Below, piece after piece: positions 35,295-44,479 of a stretch of 64,000 nt of DNA. Under the pieces are notes generated by a model. That model ran no database searches and was not told the origin of the DNA. It was given only the letters and a program-made list of their open reading frames with translations. The stretch covers positions 89,403 to 153,402 of the forward strand of contig JAILWI010000002.1 of the NCBI GenBank assembly GCA_025699005.1, given 5' to 3'. Positions within the stretch are counted from its first letter, which is position 1. Each line of letters starts with the position of its first letter. Origin of the DNA: Chloroflexota bacterium (GTDB taxonomy: Bacteria; Chloroflexota; Limnocylindria; QHBO01). The translations under genes were made by a program, and so were the position numbers.

Positions 35295-35302
35295 GCGAAC
35301 GG

Positions 35303-35379
35303 CGGGGCGTGGCGCAGCCTGGCAGCGCGCCTGCTTTGGGAGCAGGAGGCCGCCGGTTCGAATCCGGCCGCCCCGACCA
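35303..35379 (+). tRNA. tRNA-Pro (anticodon UGG)
   Basis: A 77-nt cloverleaf. The acceptor stem CGGGGCG pairs with CGCCCCG, with discriminator A and an encoded CCA. The anticodon stem CCTGC/GCAGG closes loop TTTGGGA with anticodon TGG. The T arm is GCCGG-TTCGAAT-CCGGC. All stems pair perfectly by eye. Confidence 0.96.
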
Positions 35380-35409
35380 CCCACCCGACGTGGCACGCGT
35401 CCCGGCCGG

Positions 35410-35415
35410 TAAGAT
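35410..35415 (+). promoter_or_regulatory. Candidate -10 box of the wecA-like gene
   Basis: TAAGAT, flanked by GCCG and CGGC, ends 11 nt before the ATG at 35427. A start point about 7 nt downstream leaves a leader of only a few bases. Confidence 0.45.
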
Positions 35416-35426
35416 CGGCGCATCAG

Positions 35427-36380
35427 ATGCTGATCTCCCTCACGTTCGCCACGGCACTCGTCGTCGCGCTGCTCGCCACGCCGATCGTGCGCGTCCTCGC
35501 GCACCGGCGGGCGTGGCTCGATCAGCCGGGTGGTCGCAAGGTCCACGCCGCTCCCGTCCCGCGCCTCGGCGGAGTGGCCATGGCCATCGCCTTCGGTGTT
35601 GCCATGGGCGTCGCGATCCTGCTGTCACCCGACCTCGACGCCGTCGGCGGACTGCGGCCCAACCGGGCTCCGGCCATCCTCGGCGGTGCGAGCCTCCTTC
35701 TCGTGGTCGGGATCATCGACGACATCCGCGGCATGCGGGCCCTCGTGAAGCTGGTATTCCAGGTCGCCGCCGCCGGCCTCGCCTGGTGGATCGGCCTCCG
35801 GATCGAGTGGCTCTACCTGCCGTGGGACATGGTGAACGTCGGCATCCTCAGCTTCCCGCTCACGGTCGGCTGGATCGTTGCTGTCATCAATGCCGTGAAC
35901 CTCATCGACGGGCTCGACGGGCTCGCGTCCGGGGTCGTGCTCACGGCACTCGGCGCATTCGGACTGCTCGCCGCGGTGGATGGCGTCGACCCGACGCTGC
36001 CGATCGTTGCCGCCACCATCGGCGCGGCGATCGGATTCCTGGCGTACAACCTCCACCCGGCCACGATCATCATGGGCGACACGGGCTCGATGTTCCTGGG
36101 CTTCGTCGTCGGCGCGCTCGCGATCTCGCTGACACAGGATGGCGTGCAGCCGATGCCGCCGTGGGTGCCGATCATCGCCCTCGGCGTCCCGATCGCCGAC
36201 ACGGCATGGGCCATCGTGCGTCGAACCGCGGCGGGCTCCCATTTCTTCATCGCCGACCGCGGCCACATCCACCATCAGCTGCTGCGCATCGGCCTCTCGC
36301 AGCGTGACGCGATGCTCCTCCTCACCGCGATCTCGGCCGGCCTGGCCGTCGTCGCCGTGGCCCTGGGTCAGGTGGACTGA
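35427..36380 (+). CDS. Polyprenyl-phosphate sugar-1-phosphate transferase (WecA/TagO-like)
   Basis: A 317-residue membrane protein with about ten helices. It has the catalytic and Mg-binding signatures of this family: DDIRGMR, NLIDGLDGLASG, HPATIIMGDTGSMFLG and the HIHHQLLRIG loop. It transfers GlcNAc-1-P or a related sugar phosphate to undecaprenyl phosphate, the first step of lipid-linked glycan synthesis on the cytoplasmic side. Its stop overlaps the convergent O-antigen-ligase-like gene by 13 bp. A second paralogue lies at 61444-62445. Confidence 0.9.
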   Translation: MLISLTFATALVVALLATPIVRVLAHRRAWLDQPGGRKVHAAPVPRLGGVAMAIAFGVAMGVAILLSPDLDAVGGLRPNRAPAILGGASLLLVVGIIDDIRGMRALVKLVFQVAAAGLAWWIGLRIEWLYLPWDMVNVGILSFPLTVGWIVAVINAVNLIDGLDGLASGVVLTALGAFGLLAAVDGVDPTLPIVAATIGAAIGFLAYNLHPATIIMGDTGSMFLGFVVGALAISLTQDGVQPMPPWVPIIALGVPIADTAWAIVRRTAAGSHFFIADRGHIHHQLLRIGLSQRDAMLLLTAISAGLAVVAVALGQVD

Positions 36381-37870
36381 GCGCTCGCCTCTCGCTGAGC
36401 GCTCGCGACGACGACCGTGCCCGTTCCGAGCAGGAACCAGAAGAGAAATCCGATGCTGTTCGCCTCGAGCAGCATCGTCGTGAGCGAGCTGACCGCCATA
36501 CCGGCGACGGCGGCCGCGGTACCGCCGAGCATGATGCGGCGCCATCCCGATGCGCGCCGGGCCTCGCCGAGGATGCGCAGGCCGGGAATCATCGCCGCCG
36601 CGAGGAAGGCGACGAAGCCCAGGATCCCCATCTCGACGAGGAGGTGAAGCCAGAAGTTGTCAACGGTCAGCTGCAGCGGGTTCCAGAACAGGCGATCCGT
36701 GCCGTAGCGGTCGTAGATCGGGGTCCCGTAATTGCCGGCCACGGCCCCGCCGTAGCGACCTGGCCCCACACCGATGATCGGGTGGTCGCGGATGATCGGA
36801 AGGGCGTTGATGACGAACAGCGTGCGCAGGTCGCCGCCCAGCCCGATGGCACCAACGCGGTCGATCGTCGAGTCGATGAGCTGCGGCTGATCCCCGGTTC
36901 CGCGCGGCACGAGCAGGTTGCGCGGCATGACCGCCGCCGTGCCGAATGACACCACCGCGATGAGGAGGCCGAGCAGCAGGGTTCGTCGATCGATCAGCGC
37001 GACCGCCACGCCAACACCGAGGACGATGGCGATCCACGCACCGCGCGAATAGCTCAGCCACAGCGCGAGGACGATGACGAATGCGGCAACGGCCGCCAGA
37101 CGGCGGAGCCGAGGCGTGGGCAGGGTGGTGGCCATGAACAGGGCGAACGGTGCGGCCACGACGAGGAAGGCGCCGAAGACGTTCGGATCGCCGAAGATCG
37201 ACGCGAGGCGCGCGACCTCCCCGAAGCGGCCGCGTGACGGCTCGAGGCCCAGGATGGTCGGCGAGAGGAGCGCCTGGCCGATGGCCAGGAGCGCCGAGCC
37301 GAAGACAATCGCCCAGAGCGCTCCGATGGCGTACAGCGACTGACGCAGAGAGAACCCCACCAGGCGCGGCAGGAAGAACAGGATGGTGGCGTCGAGGGTG
37401 AAGACGAAGCCGAGGGCGGCGATCGCGGGCGGCACGCCGTTGAGGATCGCGGCCACAACGCCGACGGCAGCGAAGGCGAGCAGCGCGAGGGTCACGGGAT
37501 GACGCAGCGCCCCGATGACGCGTCCATCGAGTGCGGCACGAGTGGCGATGACCAGCCCGACGGCCAGGAGCAGTCCCTCGGACAGCAGATGAGCAAGCGT
37601 CTCGAGGGACGGCGGGAGGATGTCAGCCACAATGTACCGGTCGACGAGGGGGCTCATGACCACGACGACCAGCGCCGCGCGAGGCCACCGAAACGCCGCG
37701 TACCCGGCCAGCAGAATGAGGCCGGCCCCGAAGATCGCGAAGCCGAACGGAGAGATCCGCGCCCCCACGATGGCCCCCGCGAGGAGGACGATGGCAGCGA
37801 GCCCAACGCCGAGCGGCGCCAAGATCTCGCGCGAGATCGATGGGCGTGTGAGGAGTCCCTCGACGTTCAT
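36368..37870 (-). CDS. O-antigen ligase / Wzy-like membrane protein
   Basis: A 500-residue polytopic protein with at least ten hydrophobic segments. The Wzy_C/O-antigen-ligase region includes SIFGDPNVFGAFL, LWLSYSRGAWIA and, in the long external loop, [14 protein letters not shown] then NFWLHLLVEMGILG. It polymerises or ligates undecaprenyl-linked glycans outside the membrane. It closely resembles the protein at 47148-48617 in these motifs. The ATG at 37870 is the plausible start because the first membrane segment follows it; the open frame upstream is non-conserved. Confidence 0.82.
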   Translation of the reverse strand: MNVEGLLTRPSISREILAPLGVGLAAIVLLAGAIVGARISPFGFAIFGAGLILLAGYAAFRWPRAALVVVVMSPLVDRYIVADILPPSLETLAHLLSEGLLLAVGLVIATRAALDGRVIGALRHPVTLALLAFAAVGVVAAILNGVPPAIAALGFVFTLDATILFFLPRLVGFSLRQSLYAIGALWAIVFGSALLAIGQALLSPTILGLEPSRGRFGEVARLASIFGDPNVFGAFLVVAAPFALFMATTLPTPRLRRLAAVAAFVIVLALWLSYSRGAWIAIVLGVGVAVALIDRRTLLLGLLIAVVSFGTAAVMPRNLLVPRGTGDQPQLIDSTIDRVGAIGLGGDLRTLFVINALPIIRDHPIIGVGPGRYGGAVAGNYGTPIYDRYGTDRLFWNPLQLTVDNFWLHLLVEMGILGFVAFLAAAMIPGLRILGEARRASGWRRIMLGGTAAAVAGMAVSSLTTMLLEANSIGFLFWFLLGTGTVVVASAQREASAQST

Positions 37871-38271
37871 TGCGTGCGCCAGACGTACAAACCGAATCCT
37901 TGTCACTGTGCGGGCGGCTCGACCCAGGGCACCGCTCAGGTTACGTGAAATGCTGCATCCTCGGGCCCGCGTGGTGGCGGGCGGGCGGCCGAGGTACGCC
38001 AACGACTCGAGCGTGAAGGTTGGCGTTCCGCGGGCGAGCAGGACCCATGACGCACGCGGCCGCCAGAAGTTCCCCGGGGCCGAAATCCTCCGTGGCGAGC
38101 GCGCCGATTCGCAGCGGTGTGCCCCAGGCGCCACCTTGTGGTGCGCGCGGTCCACAGCTGGGGTGGTACGGATGGGTTAGTACGTTTGCGCCATCCGGCG
38201 GAAGCGCCCCATACTGCCCCGACCGACGCCCCGTCGGATCCACCGGCGGAACTTGGGGGAACGAGGGTCCC
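37871..38271. other. Divergent intergenic region without a recognisable gene
   Basis: About 400 bp separate the ligase-like gene from the GGDEF gene. Short open frames here have no recognisable product. I see candidate -10 boxes for the GGDEF gene (TACGTT at 38181, CATACT at 38210) and two related stretches, CCATCCGGCGGAA and TCCACCGGCGGAA, about 40 nt apart in its presumed leader. No known riboswitch could be matched. Confidence 0.4.
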
Positions 38272-39834
38272 GTGCCACCAGAGCAGACGATCATCGCCGT
38301 AACCGCGCTGCTTGCCGGACTCCTCCTGGTGGGGATCATGCTGGCGGGCCGTCGGGTGTCGGGCGACGAGACCGAGACCCGGATCGCGGAAGCCGGACGC
38401 CGTGCGCTCCAATCGCCGTCGGGGTCCGCTGCGGCCGCCTCCATCGAGTCCCGCGGCCCGGCATCGACGCTGCGCGTGGTGTGGTGGCTGACGATCACGA
38501 TCGTCCTGCTGGGGGTCGGAATCAGCGGCTCGTTCGCGGCCGATCAGGCGCCGATCTTCCTGCTCGGGGCAGCCGCCGTCGTGACGGTCGTCATCTTCCA
38601 CGAGCTCCTCGGCGCCGATGACGAATCGCGCGTGCTTCGGTTCGCCGAGATCGTCGCCGCCATCGCCCTCATCGGCGGCCTCCTGGCGCTCACCGGGTTC
38701 GCTTCCTCGCCGTTCGCCATGCTGTTCGCGCTCGTCGCCGTCGCGGCCGCGCTCGCCTACGGGCCCCGCGCCGGTGCCACCGCCGTCGCCCTCGCGACGG
38801 TCGCCTTTGCCGTCATCCTCGTCCTCGACCCGCAGGTGACGACGTATGGAGCCGAGGATGCGCTCCGTCTCTCCATCGGCCTGGGGGCCACCTGGCTGCT
38901 GGCGTTCCTGGCCGTCGCGTACGCCGGCCATCAGCGGCGCGCCATGGCCCGGGCCATCGAGCAGGCGCGGACCGATCCGCTGACGGCCCTCTTCAACCGA
39001 GCGCAGCTGTTCGTCACCCTCGAGCAGGAGGTGAGCCGAACCCGCCGCAGCGACCGTGGCTTCTGCGTGCTGATGATCGACCTCGACGGGCTGAAGGCGA
39101 TCAACGACGACGGCGGCCATCTGCGCGGCGACGAGGTCCTGCGGGCTCTCGGCCGCGTCATCCGCGCCTCGATCCGCACCGTCGACAGCGCGTACCGCTT
39201 CGGTGGTGACGAGTTCGTGGTGCTGCTGCCGGAGACGGACATCGTCGGCGCCTTCGTCGTGGCCGAGAAGATCCGCAGCGGCGCCGAGGAGGTCGGCATG
39301 GCGATGGGCGGCCCCGAGCCGGTCACCTCAGTCAGCATCGGCCTCGTCTCTCATCCCGAGGATGGCCTCTCCGCCGAGGAGCTCATGGCGGCCGCGGATC
39401 GCGCGATGTACCAGGCGAAGCGGCTCGGCAAGAACCAGATCAGCGGCAACCCGCGTCCGCGTCCGGCCCTCCTCGGCCGCCGCGCCACCGCGGCGCCGGC
39501 CGCGACGAGCGAGTCCACGGTCGCGGATGTCTCCACCCCCGAGGCGACCCCGGCCACCGCGCCGAGAGAGGACCGGGCGGTCGCCGTCGAGCTCGGGCCG
39601 ATCGTCGCCGCCGAGGAGCCGCCCGCTCCCGCCGCCGCTCCCACGCCTTCCTCGCCGATGCCGGCCCAGTCGTCGCGCGGCGAGGAGGAGGATGACGCCG
39701 ATCCCCAGGAGGTCCGGCGCCGGATCGCGAGCGCCAGCCGCTCCTTCGACCCGGACCACCAGATCCGCCGGGCGATGGATGCCTTCCTCTCGCCCAGCGC
39801 CGCCGGCGAGGATCGGCCGACCCCCGACCATTGA
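38272..39834 (+). CDS. Membrane GGDEF diguanylate cyclase
   Basis: A 520-residue protein. Five to six N-terminal membrane helices (about 1-210) are followed by a GGDEF domain (about 225-390) with the intact active site YRFGGDEFVVLLPETD. An inhibitory RxxD site (RTVD) lies exactly five residues before GGDEF. It should make cyclic di-GMP and be product-inhibited. About 130 C-terminal residues are Ala/Pro/Glu-rich and look disordered. The GTG at 38272 has GAGGG upstream and begins the first helix. Its stop is 9 nt from the convergent DUF3048 gene. Confidence 0.9.
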   Translation: MPPEQTIIAVTALLAGLLLVGIMLAGRRVSGDETETRIAEAGRRALQSPSGSAAAASIESRGPASTLRVVWWLTITIVLLGVGISGSFAADQAPIFLLGAAAVVTVVIFHELLGADDESRVLRFAEIVAAIALIGGLLALTGFASSPFAMLFALVAVAAALAYGPRAGATAVALATVAFAVILVLDPQVTTYGAEDALRLSIGLGATWLLAFLAVAYAGHQRRAMARAIEQARTDPLTALFNRAQLFVTLEQEVSRTRRSDRGFCVLMIDLDGLKAINDDGGHLRGDEVLRALGRVIRASIRTVDSAYRFGGDEFVVLLPETDIVGAFVVAEKIRSGAEEVGMAMGGPEPVTSVSIGLVSHPEDGLSAEELMAAADRAMYQAKRLGKNQISGNPRPRPALLGRRATAAPAATSESTVADVSTPEATPATAPREDRAVAVELGPIVAAEEPPAPAAAPTPSSPMPAQSSRGEEEDDADPQEVRRRIASASRSFDPDHQIRRAMDAFLSPSAAGEDRPTPDH

Positions 39835-39843
39835 GCCGGTGGG

Positions 39844-40989
39844 TCAGCCCTCGCTGATCCCGCTGCCCACCGGGACGATCTCCCACCAGATGCGGCCCGG
39901 CGGGAGCACGACCGGGTCGCCGCTGTCCGCGTACGTCCACGTCGTCACGTCCTCGGCCGACGGTCTCGACCACCGGACGTCGTGGCCGCGTCCGCCTATG
40001 TAGAGGACGCCGTCTCCCTCGCCGACGAGGTGCTGGTAGCGGCGCGGGAAGCCGCCGGGATCGTTCTCGCCGACGAGCACCTCCTGCTGCACGACCTGCA
40101 CGATCACCGTGCGGGCGCTCATCCGCTCTCCGCTGAGGCGATCGAAGTTCGCCGCACCGGCGTCGGTGCGCAGCCACTGTCCGCTGTCGGCGTCCCATTC
40201 CCAGCCGAAGCGCCAGAAGCTCGACGTCTGGAGGCCGATGCCGTTCACCGGCCGACCGGGGGGCAGGTCAGGGTCGTCGTCGTACTCGAACGGGGCGCGG
40301 ACCTCGCCGGCCGCCTCGGCGAGCGGGGAGAGGAACCCATCCTCGAGCGTGGCGCGTGCCGCGTCGACGTCGAGGTAGACGTTGTGCGGCGCGCCCCACG
40401 GCCCGGCCCGGAAGAAGAACCCCCAGCCGCCGGTGAGGCCGTTCGCGTACGGCATCGCCACGCTGTTGAAGCGCGAGAGAACCTTGAAGGCACCGCCGAA
40501 GTGGAACGTCACCGCCCGCATCTGCTGCCAGAGGTCGATGTTGAAGTAGCGGGCCGAGCGCACCGGGCCGACCGCCGCGTCGACCGTCTCGCTGCACATG
40601 TAGACCGCTCCGAATCGGGTCGTGTCGCCCTCGACGGGCGCCTCGATGACGAGGTCGGCCAGGTTCAGCCCCGATGGCGGGCGTGCGATCGGGTTGTTCT
40701 CGATCTGGACGAGGATCGGGGTCCGATCGGCGATCTCCGGATCGGAGATCGCGGTGCCGTTCATCGGGCACACCGCCACCGGCGTCGGGCTCGGCGTCGG
40801 AGTGGGTGAGGGCGTCGGGGTGGGGGTGGGCGACGGCGTGGGGGACGGCGTCGGACTCGGGGTCGGTGACGGGGTCGGCGTTGGCTCGGGGGCCGCCGTG
40901 AGGAGGAGCGCTCCAGCTGTGACGAGCGCGACGAGGAGGATCAGGCTGACGGCGCCGAGCAGCGCCGTCCGTGAGCGGAATCGATGCAT
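39844..40989 (-). CDS. DUF3048 (YerB-like) domain protein with Pro/Thr/Ser stalk
   Basis: A 381-residue protein. An N-terminal membrane anchor (about 8-31) is followed by a stalk of repeated PTPSPTP units (about 35-70), then the DUF3048 domain with RTPILVQIENNPIARPPSGLNLAD-type start, GPVRSARYFNIDLW and a C-terminal lobe. The family function is unknown; members are extracellular lipoproteins or anchored proteins in Gram-positives. The stalk should span the wall. A TAGCAT box on the minus strand ends 9 nt before the ATG. Confidence 0.88.
   Translation of the reverse strand: MHRFRSRTALLGAVSLILLVALVTAGALLLTAAPEPTPTPSPTPSPTPSPTPSPTPTPTPSPTPTPSPTPVAVCPMNGTAISDPEIADRTPILVQIENNPIARPPSGLNLADLVIEAPVEGDTTRFGAVYMCSETVDAAVGPVRSARYFNIDLWQQMRAVTFHFGGAFKVLSRFNSVAMPYANGLTGGWGFFFRAGPWGAPHNVYLDVDAARATLEDGFLSPLAEAAGEVRAPFEYDDDPDLPPGRPVNGIGLQTSSFWRFGWEWDADSGQWLRTDAGAANFDRLSGERMSARTVIVQVVQQEVLVGENDPGGFPRRYQHLVGEGDGVLYIGGRGHDVRWSRPSAEDVTTWTYADSGDPVVLPPGRIWWEIVPVGSGISEG
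40786..40893. repeat. Degenerate short tandem repeat encoding the Pro/Thr/Ser stalk
   Basis: On the plus strand the pattern GTCGG(n)GT(G/C)GG recurs with 6-12 nt periodicity. It encodes the PTPSP repeats of the DUF3048 protein. Repeat length could vary between strains. Confidence 0.7.
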
Positions 40990-40998
40990 GGGGCGCCC

Positions 40999-41004
40999 AT
41001 GCTA
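40999..41004 (-). promoter_or_regulatory. Candidate -10 box of the DUF3048 gene (near-leaderless)
   Basis: The minus strand reads TAGCAT, ending 9 nt before the ATG at 40989. Confidence 0.45.
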
Positions 41005-41037
41005 CCGGCTGCGGCGGGGACCGTCCGAGATCCGCAG

Positions 41038-41043
41038 TAGACT
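41038..41043 (+). promoter_or_regulatory. Candidate -10 box of the trans-sulfuration gene (leaderless)
   Basis: TAGACT ends 7 nt before the ATG at 41051. Transcription would begin at or next to the start codon. Confidence 0.5.
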
Positions 41044-41050
41044 CCCCGGG

Positions 41051-42232
41051 ATGCCGGGATTCTCGACACGCGCCATTCGCGCTGCCAGCCGCGCCCCCGC
41101 TGCTCCACAGGCTCCGGTCAACGTGCCGATCTACCAGACGAGCACGTTCGAGGTGGAGGACGCGACGGAGCTCGCCGAGCTGCTCGAGTTCGCGCGCCCC
41201 GGGCACTCGTACACGCGCTACTCGAACCCGACGCACGCGGCCCTGGAGGATGCCCTCGCGGAGCTGGAGGGCGGCGATGCGGCGCTGGCCACGGCCTCCG
41301 GGATGGCCGCGATGCACGCGGTCGTCCTGTCCATCCTCGAAGCCGGAGACGAGATCGTCATCCCGCGCGCGGTCTACGGCGGCATGGTCGGGCTGGCGTC
41401 GACGGTCCTCGATCGCTTCGGCATCGTCCACCACGCGGTCGACACCACCGATTACGATGCGGTCGCCGCAGCCCTCGGTCCGCGCACGAGACTCCTCTGG
41501 CTCGAGACGATCAGCAATCCGACGACGGCCGTCGCCGACATCGCGGCGCTCGCGAACCTTGCTCACGAGCGCGGCGTCCTGGTGGTCGTGGACAGCACCT
41601 TTGCCACGCCCGCGCTCGCCACGCCGCTCGCGCTCGGCGCCGACCTCGTCGTGCATTCGATGACGAAGTACATCGGCGGGCATTCGGATCTCATGGGCGG
41701 CGCGGTCGTCGGTCCCAGCGCGCTCGTCGGCCCGGCCCGACACGTTGCCGCAACCGTCGGCGGCAACGCGTCCCCGTTCGAGGCCTTCCTCGCTCTGCGC
41801 GGGCTGAAAACCCTGGCCCTGCGCATGGAACGCCATTCGTCGAACGCGCTCGCCGTGGCGCGCGCGCTCGAGGTGGCACCCGGCGTGGCCGCGGTCCGGT
41901 ATCCGGGCCTGCCGTCCCATCCGCAGCATGAGCTCGCCAGCCGGATGCTGGCCGGGGGCATGGCGGGCGGCATGCTCGCGCTCGAGCTCGAGGGCGGGCG
42001 CTCGCACGGCGAGCGGTTCCTGGGCCGGGTCCGCGTCGCGGTGCATGCGACGAGCCTGGGGAGCGTCGAGAGCCTCGTGAGCCACCCGGCCAGCTCCTCG
42101 CATCGACAGCTGTCGGACGAGGGCCTCGCCGCCGCCGGGATGTCTCCCGGCACGGTCCGCGTCTCGATCGGTCTCGAGGACGCGGCCGATCTCATCGACG
42201 ACTTCGTGGCTGCGGCCCGTCCCGAGTCGTGA
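41051..42232 (+). CDS. Cys/Met metabolism PLP-dependent enzyme (cystathionine gamma-synthase/lyase family)
   Basis: A 393-residue fold-type I PLP enzyme. The conserved start GFSTRAIR is followed by PVNVPIYQTSTF, YTRYSNPTHAALE and ASGMAAMHAV. The PLP lysine lies in HSMTKYIGGHSDLMGG. The family includes cystathionine gamma-synthase, gamma-lyase and methionine gamma-lyase, which cannot be separated by eye. The stop overlaps the next gene (GTGA). Confidence 0.88.
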   Translation: MPGFSTRAIRAASRAPAAPQAPVNVPIYQTSTFEVEDATELAELLEFARPGHSYTRYSNPTHAALEDALAELEGGDAALATASGMAAMHAVVLSILEAGDEIVIPRAVYGGMVGLASTVLDRFGIVHHAVDTTDYDAVAAALGPRTRLLWLETISNPTTAVADIAALANLAHERGVLVVVDSTFATPALATPLALGADLVVHSMTKYIGGHSDLMGGAVVGPSALVGPARHVAATVGGNASPFEAFLALRGLKTLALRMERHSSNALAVARALEVAPGVAAVRYPGLPSHPQHELASRMLAGGMAGGMLALELEGGRSHGERFLGRVRVAVHATSLGSVESLVSHPASSSHRQLSDEGLAAAGMSPGTVRVSIGLEDAADLIDDFVAAARPES

Positions 42233-43476
42233 CCCGCCCGCGGGTGGCCGCGGTGCGGCCGATGCCGCTCGGAGATCGGCTTCCGCGGCTCGCGGAGCGC
42301 GGCCTGCGGTGGGCCGGCGACGCCCGGGTCGGACTCGGCCTCATCATGGTCGCGGGCGTCGCCAACGCGGCCGCGGCGGCCCTTCCGAACGGCCCGACCC
42401 TGCTCGAGTCGTGGCCGTACGCCGTGCTCCTGGGCCTCGTCGTCCTCTCCGCGGCGGCGGCCGTCGCCGTCCGTTCACCGACCGTGTGGCGCGAGTGGCG
42501 CGCGCCGACGCCGGTGCAGGGTGGTCCCGGTGCGCACCGGGTGGCCCTCGCGATGGTGCAACCCGACGCCATCGAACGCGTGCTGCGCGCACACGGCTAT
42601 CGGACCCGACACGAAGCGCATCGGTCGCGATGGGCGGTCCACGGCGTGCGACGCGGATGGACGCGCTACGCCGGCCTGGCGAGCCACCTCGCGCTCGTGG
42701 TGATCGTGGTCGGGGCCGCCATCGGCGCGGCCTTCGGGTCGGAGACGGTCTTCTCGCTGCTCCGCGGGGAGCAGGCGCTGCTCGACGCGCCCCGCCCCGG
42801 GTTCGCGTCGGCCGTGCGCCTCGAGGGCTTCGATGCCGAGTTCGGCCGTGACGGGCGGCCGCGTCGGCTCGACACGACGGTCACGTTCCTGCGCGATGGC
42901 GAGGCGGTTGACCGGAGGGTGCTGCGCGTGAACCAGCCCGGCGACTTCGACGGGTACCTCGTGCACCCATGGACCTACGGTCCCGCGGTGCGGCTGCGGG
43001 TCGCCACGCTCGGGGGCAGTCCGCTGCTCGACGCAGCCGTGCCCCTCGACGGGGAGCAGAGCGGGGTGCCGGTCGGATCCGCGGAGCTGCCGACCGTTGG
43101 CGTCACCCTGGGTTTGGCCCTGGCCGATGCCGATCGCAACGAGCTCGGCCTCAGCGTCATCGGCTCGGACGGACTGCTCGACACGGCGCGGCTGGTGCCG
43201 GGCGACCGGGTCCGGATCGGACCGGTCGAGGTCGAGCTCGCCAGCTTCGACGCCTGGGTCACCTTCATGTCCCGGCGCGATCCGGGCCTGCTCGTCCTCT
43301 TCGCCGGCGCGGCCGCCCTCTCGGCGGCGCTGGCGGTGGCGTTCTGGCTGCCTCGTCGCCGCGTCACGGTCCGCCCGGCCCGCGGCGGCCTCGAGCTCGT
43401 CCTGCGCGGCGAGCGCTTCGATCGCGTCGACGAGGAGCTCGCGGCGCTGGCCGGTGGACTGCGGGCATCGGCATGA
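42229..43476 (+). CDS. ResB-like cytochrome c biogenesis domain protein
   Basis: A 415-residue membrane protein. Two N-terminal helices, a third near residue 155 (YAGLASHLALVVIVVGAAIGAAFG) and a C-terminal helix near 360 flank a beta-rich extracytoplasmic part. The HLALVVIVVGAAIG segment and the NQPGDFDGYLVHPWTYGPAV stretch fit the ResB family, which with ResC/CcsA delivers haem to apocytochrome c. No ResC lies next to it, so the role is uncertain. The GTG overlaps the upstream stop, and the stop overlaps the next ATG. Confidence 0.7.
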   Translation: MTRPRVAAVRPMPLGDRLPRLAERGLRWAGDARVGLGLIMVAGVANAAAAALPNGPTLLESWPYAVLLGLVVLSAAAAVAVRSPTVWREWRAPTPVQGGPGAHRVALAMVQPDAIERVLRAHGYRTRHEAHRSRWAVHGVRRGWTRYAGLASHLALVVIVVGAAIGAAFGSETVFSLLRGEQALLDAPRPGFASAVRLEGFDAEFGRDGRPRRLDTTVTFLRDGEAVDRRVLRVNQPGDFDGYLVHPWTYGPAVRLRVATLGGSPLLDAAVPLDGEQSGVPVGSAELPTVGVTLGLALADADRNELGLSVIGSDGLLDTARLVPGDRVRIGPVEVELASFDAWVTFMSRRDPGLLVLFAGAAALSAALAVAFWLPRRRVTVRPARGGLELVLRGERFDRVDEELAALAGGLRASA

Positions 43477-44474
43477 CGACCGTTCTCGACCTCTGGCGCG
43501 CCATGGATCCATCCGCCCGCCTCGTGTCCGGATCGGTGGAGCAGCTCGCGCGGCCGGTCCGCGGTGTCGTGCGCACTCGCGCCGCACCGCCCTTCCTGCC
43601 GCCCATCGGCGAGGGGGAGCTGCTCGTGACGGACGCCGCGATCCTCGGGTCCGACGGCCTCGACGGGCTCGCGGCCGCCCTGGACGAGGCGGGCCTGGCC
43701 CCGGCAGCGGTGTGGATGGCAGGCTCCGCCGACCTCGCCGCCGAGGCGGCCGGGGCGCCCACGCCGATCATCGCCGGCGCCGACATGCCGTCGTCGGCGG
43801 CCATGGCCGCGAGCCGCCACCTCGACCACGAGATCGAGGACCTGCGCGAGTTCGCCGCGGCCGTCCGGTTGTCGGGCGCCGAGGCGGCCCTCGCCGACCC
43901 GCAGCCGTCCGCGCCGGCGGGCGTCGTCGCCGGGCGGCTGCGCCGCGGGATCGCGGTCACCGTGGACGGCGCCCTCGTCGCGCTGAACCCGCGACCCGCC
44001 GGCCGCGCGTTGGCGACACGCTTTGCGGCAACCCACGCCCGTCTGCTGTCCGAGCGTTCCGAGGTCGGTGCCACGGCCCGCCGCACGCGCGACGGCCTGT
44101 GGGTGCTCGAGCGTTCCGTCGGGCCGGGCTCGTCGGCCTGGCTGTTCGACGACCTGCCGCCGGCACGCGTCGACGAGACCGGGCTCGAGGCGCTGGCGGT
44201 CACGCTCCGTGCGCTCCTGCGGCGACGCGCTCCGGAGCCGGCCCGCGCGCGCCGGCTGCCGAAGTCGCGGCCGTCGACGGGCGACCCCCTGCGCGACACG
44301 CTCGTGGCCGTCGCGCGGGCCAACGGGCGGATCGCACCGGCGGCGCGGGCGCTCGGAGTCCACCGGAACACCGTGCTCTATCGGCTGCGGCGGGCCGAGA
44401 CCGAGCTCGGGATCGATCCGCGCCGGCCGGACGACGCGCTCGCGCTGCTGCGCGAGGAGGAGCCCCCGGCCTGA
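43473..44474 (+). CDS. PucR/CdaR-type helix-turn-helix regulator
   Basis: A 333-residue protein. The N-terminal part resembles the PucR domain (LWRAMDPSARLVSG...GELLVTDA), and the C-terminal 55 residues form the PucR-type HTH (NGRIAPAARALGVHRNTVLY). PucR-family proteins regulate purine catabolism and other nitrogen pathways. The gene is followed by a 7-1-7 palindrome and then glnA, so control of glnA or of itself is likely (inference). It is the third gene of a coupled run with the PLP enzyme and ResB-like genes. Confidence 0.82.
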   Translation: MTTVLDLWRAMDPSARLVSGSVEQLARPVRGVVRTRAAPPFLPPIGEGELLVTDAAILGSDGLDGLAAALDEAGLAPAAVWMAGSADLAAEAAGAPTPIIAGADMPSSAAMAASRHLDHEIEDLREFAAAVRLSGAEAALADPQPSAPAGVVAGRLRRGIAVTVDGALVALNPRPAGRALATRFAATHARLLSERSEVGATARRTRDGLWVLERSVGPGSSAWLFDDLPPARVDETGLEALAVTLRALLRRRAPEPARARRLPKSRPSTGDPLRDTLVAVARANGRIAPAARALGVHRNTVLYRLRRAETELGIDPRRPDDALALLREEEPPA

Positions 44475-44479
44475 GCTGC

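Noticed and set aside
38160-38271. A cyclic di-GMP (GEMM-type) riboswitch in the GGDEF leader.
   Set aside because: The conserved GEMM core could not be matched by eye and the stems were not convincing.
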